Below are positions 1-9,047 of a stretch of DNA of 64,000 nucleotides, one piece after another. Position 1 is the stretch's first letter, and the number at the start of each line of letters is the position of its first letter. Source of the stretch: Lysobacter sp. FW306-1B-D06B (GTDB lineage Bacteria > Pseudomonadota > Gammaproteobacteria > Xanthomonadales > Xanthomonadaceae); contig NZ_CP151802.1 in assembly GCF_038446665.1 (NCBI RefSeq), positions 2,542,001-2,606,000 on the forward strand, given 5' to 3'. Position numbers and translations under genes: made by a program. The notes beneath the pieces were generated by a model. It was given only the letters and a program-made list of their open reading frames with translations. It did no database searches and was not told where the DNA came from.

Positions 1-113
1 CGATGAATGCGTTTCGATGATCGCGTTTCCATGAATCCGCCGATGCCGGCGCGCGCCGCGCCGATGACGAACGACGCGCCCGGCCTCCCGCAACCGCAGA
101 GGAGCCCCCGGCC

Positions 114-578
114 ATGTCGTCCCCACGTCTACAGGAATTCCTGAACTCCAATCGCGTCAGCTACGACACGATGACGCACCCGCACGCCTTCACCGCGCAG
201 GAAACGGCGATGCGCGCCCATGTCGACCGCCATGCGATGGCCAAGACGGTGATGGTGAAGCTCGACGGCCGCCTCGCGATGGCCGTGCTGCCCTCGGACG
301 AGTGGCTCGACGTTTCGCAGCTGCGGCAGGTCAGCGGCGCGCGCGAGGTCGCGCTGGCGAGCGAAACCGACTTCAAGGATCGCTTCCCCGAATGCGAGGT
401 CGGGGCGATGCCGCCGTTCGGCAACCTCTACAACATGGACGTGTACGCCGCCGAAAGCCTGGCCGATGACGGCCGCATCGCATTCAACGCCGGTTCGCAC
501 CGCGAACTGATGCGCATGGAATGGAGCGACTTCGAACGCCTGGTGCATCCGCGCGTGGTGGAGCTGACGCGGCATTGA
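114..578 (+). CDS. YbaK/EbsC-type aminoacyl-tRNA deacylase domain protein
   Basis: The 154-residue product matches the stand-alone YbaK/EbsC (prolyl-tRNA-editing-like) fold, which in known members hydrolyses wrongly charged tRNA in the cytoplasm. Supporting sequence: the N-terminal 'THPHAFTAQETAMRAHV' segment, a conserved lysine in 'MAKTVMVKLDG', and the 'GAMPPFGN' loop that is typical of the family. The length is normal for a single-domain member. The ATG at 114 follows an AGAGGAG ribosome-binding site about 9 bases upstream. It appears monocistronic and is followed by a palindromic repeat. Substrate specificity (Cys-tRNAPro or another mischarged tRNA) cannot be read from the sequence. Confidence 0.85.
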   Translation: MSSPRLQEFLNSNRVSYDTMTHPHAFTAQETAMRAHVDRHAMAKTVMVKLDGRLAMAVLPSDEWLDVSQLRQVSGAREVALASETDFKDRFPECEVGAMPPFGNLYNMDVYAAESLADDGRIAFNAGSHRELMRMEWSDFERLVHPRVVELTRH

Positions 579-584
579 GCACCA

Positions 585-646
585 GCCCTCTCCCCTTGCG
601 GGAGAGGGACCGGTCGCCGAAGGCGGCCAGGGAGAGGGGTAGGGCG
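585..646. repeat. Short palindromic intergenic repeat (CTCTCCC type)
   Basis: Just after the deacylase gene, a CCCTCTCCCC...GGGAGAGGG hairpin is followed by a second GGGAGAGGGG arm. This looks like the REP-like repeats scattered between genes in Xanthomonadaceae. It could also act as a transcript 3' end, but there is no T-run. Confidence 0.5.
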
Positions 647-713
647 CCTGCGAGCGCCCCACGTCACCGCCTCTTCACCTGAATTTGGCACCACCCTGTG
701 GCTTAGTGCGTAC

Positions 714-2972
714 ATGAACAGCGCCGCGAAGGACGCAGGCCCCGCCCGCCAGGCATGGCAACGCCTGCCGCCCCGCGTTCGCACCTGGGTGGCGCGCATC
801 GCACTCGCGCTGGCGTTGCTGTACGCGCTGTACGTGATCGCCGGCAACGTGTTCATCAACACGCCGCTGGGCGAGTGGGTGGCGAACCGCAAGCCGGAGA
901 AGTTCCAGATCGAGTGGGGCGGCGGCTACACGTTCTGGCCCGGCCGCGCGACGGTGCACGACGTGAAGATGAAAGGGCACGTCGCCCGCACGTACTGGTC
1001 GGTCAATGCGGAGAAGGCGAGCGGGCGCGTGGCGATCTGGCCGTTGTTGCGCAAGACCGTGCGCGTGCCCGAAGTGGTCGCCGAAGGCGTCACCGGCGGC
1101 GCGCAGATGAAGGGCGAGCGCACACCGCCGCCGCAGGCGCGCCCGGGCGGCTGGGTGTTGCAGTTCGACCGCATCCGCACCGATTCGATCCGCGGCGGTT
1201 ATTTTGGCGACCTCGTGCTGGAAGGCCAGGGGCGCGCCGAAGTCGGCTTCTACAAGCAGCTGCGCGGCGGTGCACTGGAACTCATGCCCTCGACCGCGCA
1301 CTTCGACAACGCGCGCCTGAAGTCGGGCAAGGAAGAGCTGCTGCGCGACGGCCGCATCGACGCGCGCTTCGCCATCGCACGCCATACGCGCGCGCAGGCG
1401 CCCGGCATTCGCAAACTGCTGCTCACCGATGCCGCGCTGGAGCTGGACGGCAAGGCCTCGGCGATCAAAGTGGACGTGGACCCGCAAGGCAAGGTGACGC
1501 TGACCAACGTACCTGGCGAAGGCAAGGCGCAGGTGAAGCTGGGACTGGCGCGCGGCGAGGTGATGCCGGGCAGCCGCGTGCGCTGGAACGTACCCGTCAG
1601 CGGCCGCGATGCGACCGGCGCCATGCACCGCAGCGCGCTCGATGTCGCGCTGGACGTGGATCGCGACATGCGTCTGGTCGCCAAGACGCCTGCGCAGCAC
1701 ACCGGCCGCGTGTCGCTCGACGCGGACCTGGTGGTGCGCGGCACGAAGATTCCGCTGGCGCCGCCGCACGAAAGCCTGCGCGAGTTGCTGCCCCGCAGTT
1801 CCGGCCACGTCGTCGGGCGCTGGCATTTCGCTTCGCTGCGTTGGCTGGGGCGCATGTTCAGCGATGCGCCCTGGCTGGCGCTGGATGGCTCGGGGCTGGT
1901 GGACGCCGACGTGCGCGTGGTGGACGGCAAGGTGGCCGGCGGCAGTCGCGTCACCGTGCCGGAAGTCGATGCCATCGCGCACGTCATGGGCAACCGCATC
2001 AGCGGCCGCGCCAGCGCCGACGCGCGCCTGGACGCCGGTCCGAACGACGAACTGCTGCCCAGCCTCGACCTGCGCATGCAGCGCTTCAACGTCGCCGCCG
2101 ACGATGCGCCGTCGCAGCCGTACATCGAAGGCAACGATCTGCAGCTGTCGCTGAAGACACTGTCGGGCGTGGAGCGCGAGGCGATGCGCCAGCCCGGGGC
2201 GATGCGGGAGCTCGGCAACGCATTGAATGCGCACCTCACCTTCGCCAACGCGAAGGTGCCCGATCTGCGCGCCTACAACCGCTACCTGCCCAACGAGCAC
2301 ATCCGCTTCGACGGCGGCTCGGGCACGCTGTCGGGGGACCTCACCCTGGACGGCGCGGGCGTGATCGGGCAGGGCACGCTGGGCGTGGATGCGAAGGCCG
2401 CGCGCATGCACCTGGCCGGGCTGGCATTGCGCACCGACATGGACACCGACCTGCGCCTGCGTCGCGCGGACATCAAGCGGCGCAACTTCACCATCGACGG
2501 CAGCCGGGTTTCGTTGAATAACGTCAGCTTTACCGAGCCCGGTGGCGAATCGCGCAGTGGCTGGTGGACGCGCATCGACCTGGACCGCGCGCACATGGAC
2601 TGGGACAAGCCGATCAGCATCAATGGACGCGTGCGCGTCGCGATGAAGGACGTGGGCTTCCTGCTGTCGATGTTCTCCAAGCAGCGCGACTATCCGAAGT
2701 GGGTGTTCAAGCTGATCGGCTCCGGGCAGGCGCAGGTCAGTGCGAAGGTGCAGTGGAGCGGCGACACGCTCACCCTCGACAACGTGCAGGCCGACAACCA
2801 GCGCTACCAGGTCAAGGCGCGCCTGCGCCTGCACGGGAAGAGCCGCACCGGCAGCCTGTACGCGCACTGGGGCGTACTCAGCACCGCGGTGGCGGTGAAC
2901 AACGGGAATCGCGACTTCCACGTGATGCACGCGCGCGAGTGGTATGACGCGCAGCCGGCGTTGTTGCGCTGA
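714..2972 (+). CDS. Large AsmA-like / DUF748-like envelope protein
   Basis: The product is 752 residues with a single N-terminal membrane anchor (about residues 25-47) and a long periplasmic region. The rest is rich in short beta-strand patterns such as 'LDADLVVRG', 'GSGTLSGDLTLDGAG' and 'INGRVRVAMKDV', as seen in AsmA/TamB-like proteins that span or line the periplasm and influence outer-membrane lipid or protein traffic. I cannot place it in a named family with certainty. It stands alone, with a repeat on the left and the convergent pilus operon on the right. The ATG at 714 puts the anchor at the right distance from the N-terminus. Role inferred only. Confidence 0.6.
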   Translation: MNSAAKDAGPARQAWQRLPPRVRTWVARIALALALLYALYVIAGNVFINTPLGEWVANRKPEKFQIEWGGGYTFWPGRATVHDVKMKGHVARTYWSVNAEKASGRVAIWPLLRKTVRVPEVVAEGVTGGAQMKGERTPPPQARPGGWVLQFDRIRTDSIRGGYFGDLVLEGQGRAEVGFYKQLRGGALELMPSTAHFDNARLKSGKEELLRDGRIDARFAIARHTRAQAPGIRKLLLTDAALELDGKASAIKVDVDPQGKVTLTNVPGEGKAQVKLGLARGEVMPGSRVRWNVPVSGRDATGAMHRSALDVALDVDRDMRLVAKTPAQHTGRVSLDADLVVRGTKIPLAPPHESLRELLPRSSGHVVGRWHFASLRWLGRMFSDAPWLALDGSGLVDADVRVVDGKVAGGSRVTVPEVDAIAHVMGNRISGRASADARLDAGPNDELLPSLDLRMQRFNVAADDAPSQPYIEGNDLQLSLKTLSGVEREAMRQPGAMRELGNALNAHLTFANAKVPDLRAYNRYLPNEHIRFDGGSGTLSGDLTLDGAGVIGQGTLGVDAKAARMHLAGLALRTDMDTDLRLRRADIKRRNFTIDGSRVSLNNVSFTEPGGESRSGWWTRIDLDRAHMDWDKPISINGRVRVAMKDVGFLLSMFSKQRDYPKWVFKLIGSGQAQVSAKVQWSGDTLTLDNVQADNQRYQVKARLRLHGKSRTGSLYAHWGVLSTAVAVNNGNRDFHVMHAREWYDAQPALLR

Positions 2973-3110
2973 CACGCTTCGCGGCTGCATCTCATCCCGC
3001 CCTTCGCGCCACCTTCCCCATCAAGCGGAGAGGCCAGTTCCCCGTCGACTGGAGACATCATGGCGATGGGAGGGCGTTGCGGCGCGCATGCATCTTCCCG
3101 CAGGGAGCCG

Positions 3111-4101
3111 TCAGAACGTCACGGTCACGATGATGGTGTCGGCGTACGTGCCGATCGCCGCGCTTTGCGGTGGCAGCTTGGCGTACACCGTGTTGGTTTG
3201 TGCCGAGGCGTTGCCGATGCCCGCAACGGTGGACGACCCGCTGCTGCCATCGCCCCAGGGTTGGGTTCGCCCGGCATCGACGTAGAGCCCGTAGGCGAGC
3301 GTTTCGTTGCCTCCTGAGCGCGTCATGCGGCGCGCGCCCACGGTCGCGCCGACACCGCTCCCCGCGCTCAACGCAAGGCTGTACGTCGTCCCCGTGCCGC
3401 ACGTGGTGGTGATCACGCCGGTGGCGTTGACGGCCGCGCTGAGGACGCCTTGCTGTCCGAAGTCGATGTTGGTTGCGCTGACCGAACAGCTGGTGCCGAC
3501 GTTCGCCACCACGGTGAATGAAAATCGCGAGTTGATGGGCGGCGTGGACGAGGTGCAGGTGGGTGGACCGTAGGTGGAGTTGAACTCAGCAACCTGCACC
3601 GTGCCTTCGTTCGTGGTGAAGGTCGACGAATACGTGCCCAGATTGGGCTTCTGTCCGCCGGGTATCCGACCGTAGATGGAGTACGTTCGGATCGCCGACC
3701 CGCCCGGGTTGTAGATATCCGCAATGAACGTCATTCGGGACGGATCCGAGGTGCTGGTCCACAGGGAGTTGCGGGCCGCGTCTTGGTAGAAGTTGAAGTT
3801 GAGCGAGTTGGTCCCCTGTTTCATGGTCCGCAGGGTCCAGCTTCCCGTCACCAGTCCAAAGTTCACGCAGGCGCGGACGTACTGGTCGTGGAGGTTCTTG
3901 CAGTCGACGGTGAGCGTGCCCACGTAAATCGGTGGGATTGTTCGATGCCGGATCCACATCGCCGAAATTCAAGGTGGAGTCGATCAGAACCGTGCACGAC
4001 TGCGCGCGCAATGGCAGGCCGCTAGACAGCAACCACACCGCTGCGGCGAAGCACGCCTGCAACGCGAGCGATGAAAGGCGCTTGCGTGTGGTCGGGTTCA
4101 T
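3111..4101 (-). pseudogene. Two-domain spore-coat-U tip protein of chaperone-usher pilus (CsuE-like), frameshifted
   Basis: Last gene of the pilus operon. The start at 4101 overlaps the usher stop as ATGA, which implies coupled translation. The first 60 residues give a signal peptide ('LALQACFAAAVWLLSSGLPLRAQ') and the opening of a spore-coat-U domain ('CTVLIDSTLNFGDVDPASNN'). The frame is then lost at a short A-run near 3926-3928, and the rest of the first domain plus a complete second domain ('CSVSATNIDFGQQG' through 'YADTIIVTVTF') continue in the next frame. Removing one base restores about 329 residues, the usual length for a CsuE-type two-domain tip adhesin. The second domain ends in the hydrophobic C-terminal strand expected for donor-strand exchange. 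It could be a true inactivation or a base error in the assembly. Confidence 0.75.
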
Positions 4102-6528
4102 GGCAGCACCTGCGAGGATTTGCACACGAAGGGGCCTATCGTCGTCAGCACGTCGGCGGCGTCGAACAGGACTTCCGCCGTGCACGTCGCATCGTTCGCT
4201 TCGGCCGAAACAGTCTGGCGCGGCCCGAGTTGCTCGATGAACACCTGGCCGTCGTAGCCCATCGTCGCGGTCAGGCCGGAGTCGGTCACCGTCACCGTCG
4301 TGCCAACCGGCAACGGCTGCCCGCGCTCGTCGACGAGGATGACGACGGCGCCGGTGTAGCGCCCCACCGGGAAGGCAGCCAGCACGCCCGACAGCCCGCG
4401 CGGCGCCACTTCCATGCGGTCGGCGTCCACGCGCACGTCCGGTGGCAGCTCGACGGTTCCCAGCATCAGGCGATTGCTCTGCCACGAGAGCAGGTCCGGA
4501 ATGAGCAGGTGACCTTCGCGATTGGTCGCGCCGACGAGGCGATTCTCACGCAGGATGGGGATGTCGGCCATGCCGTTGGTGGAGACCACGGCGAACGCGT
4601 CACTGATCGTGCGCGACGCGAGCAGGTCGCCGTCCATCCAGACCAGTGCGCCGGTCGCGAACAGCGTGGCATTGGTGTAGGTGAAATCGTCACGCGTGGA
4701 GTGTTCGAGCAGCAGCGAGGCATCGCCGTAAGTGCCCCGGTAGTCCACGCGTCCCATGCCGTGCCGGTAGCCGTCATCGCCGCCGTCGAGCAGCGCACTC
4801 CAGCCGAACCCGCCGCGGTCGTAGTCCATCGAACGGCTCGCCGAGATCGATGCCGTACTCTCCTTGCCGTATCGGCTGGCACTGCTGGCCACGCTGGCGC
4901 GGCGCTCCAGCGAAAGCGATGCGCCGAGGTAGATGCCGAGGGAATCGGACACGTCCCGGTCGTGGAACACGTTGGCCGCCGAAGGAACCGTTGTATCCGA
5001 TCGAAAGGATGTGCGAGCCGCCCAGGTCCGAGGCTTGCTGGCGCGTATAGACAAGGGTGACCGAATGGCGTTGGCCCAGCGGAACGCCCAGCGAAGCATG
5101 CAACTGACGCTGTGGCACGGTCACGTCCTTCAGACTGCCCAGGTCGCGATAACCGCCATCCGCGCGCAGGCCCAGCAGGTCGATGTTGAAATGCGGCGAC
5201 TGGTACTGGTAACCCAGGCCCCATTGCATGCCGTGCTGGTCGCCGTCGCTGATCGTCGCCGATGCATTGAGCACGCCGTAATTGCCCAGCTCCACCAGGC
5301 CACCGATGCCCAGGTTGTACAGGCCGCGCGTGAGTTCGGTGTGGGCTTCCAGCGTGAAGCCATCGCGCACGCCATGACGCCATGACGCATTGGCCGCCGG
5401 ATCGTCCGCGTAGTCGAACGAACGGCTGCCGTAGCTGCGGCGTGGATAGCCCACTTCCACCGAATAGTCGTACAGCCCGCGGCCGAGCAGTCGCGTATCG
5501 ATGTACAGCGGGCGACTGAGGCTGACCTCGCGCCCCATCGCGTCCTGGTACACCACCGTCGCGATGCCTGCCCCCGTCAGTGCCGGTGGGGGGGCGATCA
5601 GGAACGGGCCTCCGCTGGCGTTGCCGGTGAACTGGCGCAGGCCGTTGATGTAGAGGTCCACCATCGTGGGAACAACGGCGGTGCCGCCGATGGCCGGCAC
5701 CGGAAACGTCACCAGGTTCGGCCGCACTTCGAAATTGCGTGACACGCTCAAGCCGCCCAGATGGATCGCGCGCGACCACGTCAGTGACGAGGACACCAGA
5801 TCGCCCGCTGTGTATGTGCGCAGGGCGTCGGGCTGGGTGTAGGTCCAGTAGCTGTCCTGACGGATGTAGTCGTATTCGCCGGCCTGCACGGTGGTGTAGC
5901 CGGTGTTGACGAACACGCCCGCGGGCGAGAAGAAGCGCAGTTCGGTACTGAGTGCGAATGTGCGATTTCGGCGCTCGTACTGCGCTTCGAACTCCTCTGC
6001 GCCCAGGACTGGAAGCCGGCCGTAACGCGCCGATCCGAGCAGCGGCACGTGCAAGCGGCGGCCCTGCCGTTTCTCTTCGAACGCCACCCGCGTGTTCTGA
6101 AGTTGCGCAGCGTAGTTGAGCACCAGTCCGGTGCCCGATCGCGTCAGCATGGGCGGCGGTGGCAGCACGCCGAGTTGTTCGGGCACGAGCCCGGCTTCAG
6201 GCAGGGTGAACTCGATGCGCTGGGTGTCCTCCACATAGTTGAAGGCAAGGCCGGGAATGTCGGCGAGCAGGATCTGGCGGTCCGCGTCGAGCGGGAGGTC
6301 ATCCACGCGCACGCCGATCTCGGTCAGCTCATCGGCTGAGATGCGCAAGCCGGCGTTCGTGCGATCCACCTGCACAACCAGCCCGGTCGGCCGACCGTTC
6401 AAGTAGGCCTCCAGGTAGTACGACGCGGGCGGCACGTCGGCGCTTTGCGCGCGCGAAATCGTGGGCGAGACGATGCACATCAGCCCCAGGATGCAGATGA
6501 ACAGCGTTGTGCGCGTGTACGCGCGCAT
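4098..6528 (-). pseudogene. Outer-membrane usher of chaperone-usher pilus (CsuD/FimD-like), frameshifted
   Basis: The usher is the beta-barrel pore that polymerises pilus subunits at the outer membrane. From the ATG at 6528 (GGAGAGG site just upstream) come a signal peptide, the N-terminal domain ('YYLEAYLNGRPTGLVVQV'), and barrel strands with a plug ('GLRQFTGNASGGPFLIAPPP'). At about residue 515 (near 4974-4990) the reading frame shifts by one base. The remaining barrel and the C-terminal domains ('VELPPDVRVDADRM', 'LPVGTTVTVTDSG') continue in another frame to the stop at 4098. Restored length is about 809 residues, normal for ushers. As read, the protein would lack its last third and be non-functional. 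It lies between the chaperone and tip-protein genes, as in csu operons. Confidence 0.82.
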
Positions 6529-6601
6529 CCAATGCCTCTCCCTTCCGCAGCGGCAGGGCGGCGCCGTGAGGCATCGCCGTCGTCGCAACCCGCTCTGCCG
6601 G

Positions 6602-7321
6602 TTACAGGTCGACCTTGAGCGGCTGTCCGTTGAACATCGCGGTCATGCGCACGGGGCGCCCCTTGGCGGCGGCGTTGGCGGGGATCGTAACGGTCCACTG
6701 CATCGTCCTGCCCGCCAGCACATAGCCCAGCAGCCCGCCCACGACGGGCGTGGTGGCCCCGCCGGCGTGTTCGATGACCACTTCGGATGCCTGCACGTGC
6801 GAGTCGCTCTTGTTTTGCGCATTGAGCGTCAGCGCATTGCCGGTGACGTGCGCGGCGATCGTGACCTGGCCCGGCGGCATCGTCGCCTTGGGCAGCACGA
6901 ACACCGGCACTGAATAGCGCATCTGCACGGACACGCCGATGGTCGGCGCGTTCTTCGCATCGGGAATCTCGTCCACGACCAGGCGATAGGCTTCCTCGGT
7001 CGTGATGGCCGACTTGTCCACGCGCACGACGCGGATCGACTGGGTCTGTTTGGGCGCGAGCGTCGCCATGGGCGGACTGGCCACCAGCTTCTGCGTCGGC
7101 GTGAGGCGATCCTGGTTGCCCTGCTGCTCCCAGGCGAACACGCGCACCTGCGCCTTGATCGGCGTGTCGCCTTCGTTGGTGATGGTCATCACCGCCGTCG
7201 CCTTGCCCGGGGCCAGCGTGATGCTCGTGGGCATGACGTGGATGGACGCGGCCATTGCTCCGCCAACGGCGAACGACAGAGCAGTCACTAGCAGCGCATT
7301 GCACAGGTGGGTGAACTTCAT
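6602..7321 (-). CDS. Periplasmic pilus chaperone (PapD/CsuC-like)
   Basis: This 239-residue protein has a cleavable signal peptide ending 'GGAMA' followed by a PapD-type immunoglobulin domain. Features: 'SIHVMPTSITLAPGKATAVMTITNEGDTP', the edge-strand region 'QTQSIRVVRV', and the second-domain 'NKSDSHVQASEVVI'. Such chaperones bind pilin subunits in the periplasm, complete their fold by donor-strand complementation and deliver them to the usher. The gene lies 51 bases after the last small pilin gene and 73 bases before the usher start on the same strand, so it belongs to the same operon. It is intact, unlike the two genes downstream. Confidence 0.9.
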   Translation of the reverse strand: MKFTHLCNALLVTALSFAVGGAMAASIHVMPTSITLAPGKATAVMTITNEGDTPIKAQVRVFAWEQQGNQDRLTPTQKLVASPPMATLAPKQTQSIRVVRVDKSAITTEEAYRLVVDEIPDAKNAPTIGVSVQMRYSVPVFVLPKATMPPGQVTIAAHVTGNALTLNAQNKSDSHVQASEVVIEHAGGATTPVVGGLLGYVLAGRTMQWTVTIPANAAAKGRPVRMTAMFNGQPLKVDL

Positions 7322-7372
7322 GGCGCGTCTCCGTGCAGCAGGTGAGGACCGGCGGGCACGGTGCCCGCGCGG

Positions 7373-7918
7373 TTAGTAGGTGATCGTCGCGGTGATGGTG
7401 GTGGTGTAGGTGCCGGGCGCCTTGGTGGTCTGCATCGCGTAGATGCGGCCGTAGATCGTGTAGCTCTGGTTGCTGCCGGTGCCCGTGCCGCCGGCGGTAT
7501 CGGTGCCGGGCGTCATGCCCCAGATTTGCGTGTATCCGGCATCGCGGTAGAGGTTGAACGTCATGGTGCCGCCGGGACCGCTCAGAGAGCGCACCGCGAC
7601 GGTGGAGCCGCCGACCGATCCGGCGTCCAGGCTCACCGAGTAGGCCGTGCCGGGCGTGCAGGCGACGACGAGGTTGCTCGTGCCGTAGTACGCGATGTTC
7701 TGCACACCGATCGTGCCGAAATCGAGGTTCGGGATGGCGATGATGGTGCAGTCGTTGATGATGCTTGCATTGACGGTGAACGAAGCGGTGCGCGTCGCGG
7801 CGTCCAGCGGTGCGATGCCCAACGCCGACACCATGATCGATATGGCGCAAAGGCGAGACGCGCGCAGCACGATGGACGCAACGCGAGCCGCCTCGTGCCG
7901 GTGGCCGGTGGTCGCCAT
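7373..7918 (-). CDS. Spore-coat-U domain pilin subunit (Csu-like)
   Basis: 181 residues with an N-terminal export signal (hydrophobic stretch around residues 17-39, then 'LDA|ATRTASF') and one spore-coat-U domain. The domain has the conserved disulfide pair ('NDCTIIAIPNLDFG' and 'VVACTPG'), 'YSVSLDAG' and the terminal donor strand ending 'TTTITATITY'. It is the third of three consecutive pilin genes, four bases after the stop of the preceding one. In archaic chaperone-usher systems such subunits form the rod or the adaptor, and the sequence does not say which. The 39-residue leader is longer than usual, so the true start may be an internal ATG ('MVSALGIAPLDA'). Confidence 0.85.
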   Translation of the reverse strand: MATTGHRHEAARVASIVLRASRLCAISIMVSALGIAPLDAATRTASFTVNASIINDCTIIAIPNLDFGTIGVQNIAYYGTSNLVVACTPGTAYSVSLDAGSVGGSTVAVRSLSGPGGTMTFNLYRDAGYTQIWGMTPGTDTAGGTGTGSNQSYTIYGRIYAMQTTKAPGTYTTTITATITY

Positions 7919-7922
7919 CGGA

Positions 7923-8429
7923 TCAGTAGGTGATCGTGACGGTCACCGTGCTGGCGTAACTGCCCACGGCAGGCGCCGTCTGCGGCGGGATGCGGGCGTA
8001 GATGGTGTACAGGTTGTTGCTGCCGTTGCCGGTACCGCCGACGGTGTCGGTGCCGGTGGTGTTTCCCCAGTTCTGCGTGCGACCGGTATCGCGGAACAAC
8101 TGGTATTTCAGCGAGCCACCGCCGCCGCTGGCCATGCGTCGATCGGTGATGGTCGAACCTGCGCCGGTTCCTGCGTCCAGTGCAACGGTGTAAGTCGTGC
8201 TGGGCGTGCACGCGACGGTCAGCACGCTGGTGGTGTCGATGTTGGCCGTTGTCACGCCGACGGTGCCGAAGTCGATGTTCGGCGCGCTGATGATGGTGCA
8301 GTCGCTGACCATGGTCGCCAATACCTGGAACGTGGCTGTCTTGGTAGCGGCAGTCGACGTCGTCGGGCTGAACGCAACGACGGCGATCGTGACGATGCAC
8401 AGCGGTTTGAGGAGGAGCACGGGATGCAT
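7923..8429 (-). CDS. Spore-coat-U domain pilin subunit (Csu-like)
   Basis: 168 residues. The ATG at 8429 has an AGGAG site about 7 bases upstream. A signal peptide ('LLLKPLCIVTIAVVAFSPTTSTA') precedes one spore-coat-U domain with paired cysteines ('SDCTIISAPNIDFG', 'TVACTPS'), 'YTVALDAGTG', 'QLFRDTGRTQNWG' and the terminal strand 'STVTVTITY'. It closely resembles the next pilin in the operon and probably arose from it by duplication. It is an exported pilus subunit assembled by the chaperone and usher downstream. Confidence 0.87.
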   Translation of the reverse strand: MHPVLLLKPLCIVTIAVVAFSPTTSTAATKTATFQVLATMVSDCTIISAPNIDFGTVGVTTANIDTTSVLTVACTPSTTYTVALDAGTGAGSTITDRRMASGGGGSLKYQLFRDTGRTQNWGNTTGTDTVGGTGNGSNNLYTIYARIPPQTAPAVGSYASTVTVTITY

Positions 8430-8479
8430 GGCGGATCTCCTGATGTCAGTGCTGCGACCGGACCCGATGCCCGGCCGGA

Positions 8480-8782
8480 CTAGTACGTGACGAAGACGAT
8501 GAGTCGGCGAGCCGCGGGCGTGTGGTCCGCACGGCCGGAGGAGATGCGCGGCGTCATCGACACCGCGTGCGGTACGGCGGGCGAGCAGATCACCTGCACA
8601 CGCTCGTTCGAGCGGACAGCTGCGGGCATCGTGTCGAAGGACGATGGAGCGCGCATCAGGCACGATGCGTCGATCCGCGCGGTAACCTGAAATGAGCCGG
8701 TCCGCGTCGCCGCCGATGCCGCGCACGCGAGCATGAGCGCGCTTGCGACCGCGCCCGCACGAATCGTGCACTCCATCGCCAT
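8480..8782 (-). CDS. Short spore-coat-U-like secreted protein, first gene of the pilus operon
   Basis: About 100 residues from the ATG at 8782 (AGGAG site upstream). A signal peptide ('AGAVASALMLACAASA') is followed by 'ATRTGSFQVTARIDASC', matching the start of the two pilins downstream. A second cysteine ('VQVICSPAVPHAVSM') and a terminal 'RRLIVFVTY' fit the first and last strands of the spore-coat-U fold. The middle of the domain is much shorter than in its neighbours. It occupies the position of the major subunit gene in csu operons. It is either a minimal subunit or a degenerate pilin. Family membership is inferred from termini, cysteine spacing and position, not from full-length similarity. 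Confidence 0.6.
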   Translation of the reverse strand: MAMECTIRAGAVASALMLACAASAATRTGSFQVTARIDASCLMRAPSSFDTMPAAVRSNERVQVICSPAVPHAVSMTPRISSGRADHTPAARRLIVFVTY

Positions 8783-9002
8783 GGCGCGGGCTCCTGGGTT
8801 GTCGTCCGGTGTGCGGCCGGTGAGGGAGGGCGGAGGCATCGGTCACGTGTGCCTCGCCCCATGCTTTCCCCGCGCGTGTTCAGCGACGGTGAAATGGCGT
8901 GAATTCGCACACGAAGGTGCGTGCCGGGCGACGAACGGCGAGCGCCTGAGTGCAAAGCGCCTTGCGACCAATGCATCGCAACGGGACGCGTCGCCACAAA
9001 AA

Positions 9003-9030
9003 GAAACAGGGCGCCTGGGCGCCCTGTTTC
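9003..9030 (-). terminator. Rho-independent terminator after rluB
   Basis: A perfect inverted repeat (GAAACAGGGCGCC / GGCGCCCTGTTTC, arms 9003-9015 and 9018-9030) is followed on the minus strand by a T-run (complement of the A-run at 8998-9002). It lies 18 bases past the rluB stop. The plus-strand side also has a short T tract, so it may act in both directions. Confidence 0.8.
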
Positions 9031-9047
9031 TTTCACTACTTCAACGA

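Noticed and set aside
1..113. Possible tail of a gene at the left window edge
   Set aside because: All three plus-strand frames hit stops within about 35 bases and none of the short peptides is recognisable.
675..2990. 771-residue open frame antisense to the AsmA-like gene
   Set aside because: Shadow frame caused by high GC. It is His/Arg/Ala-rich without domain motifs, while the plus-strand frame has a membrane anchor and a sensible composition.
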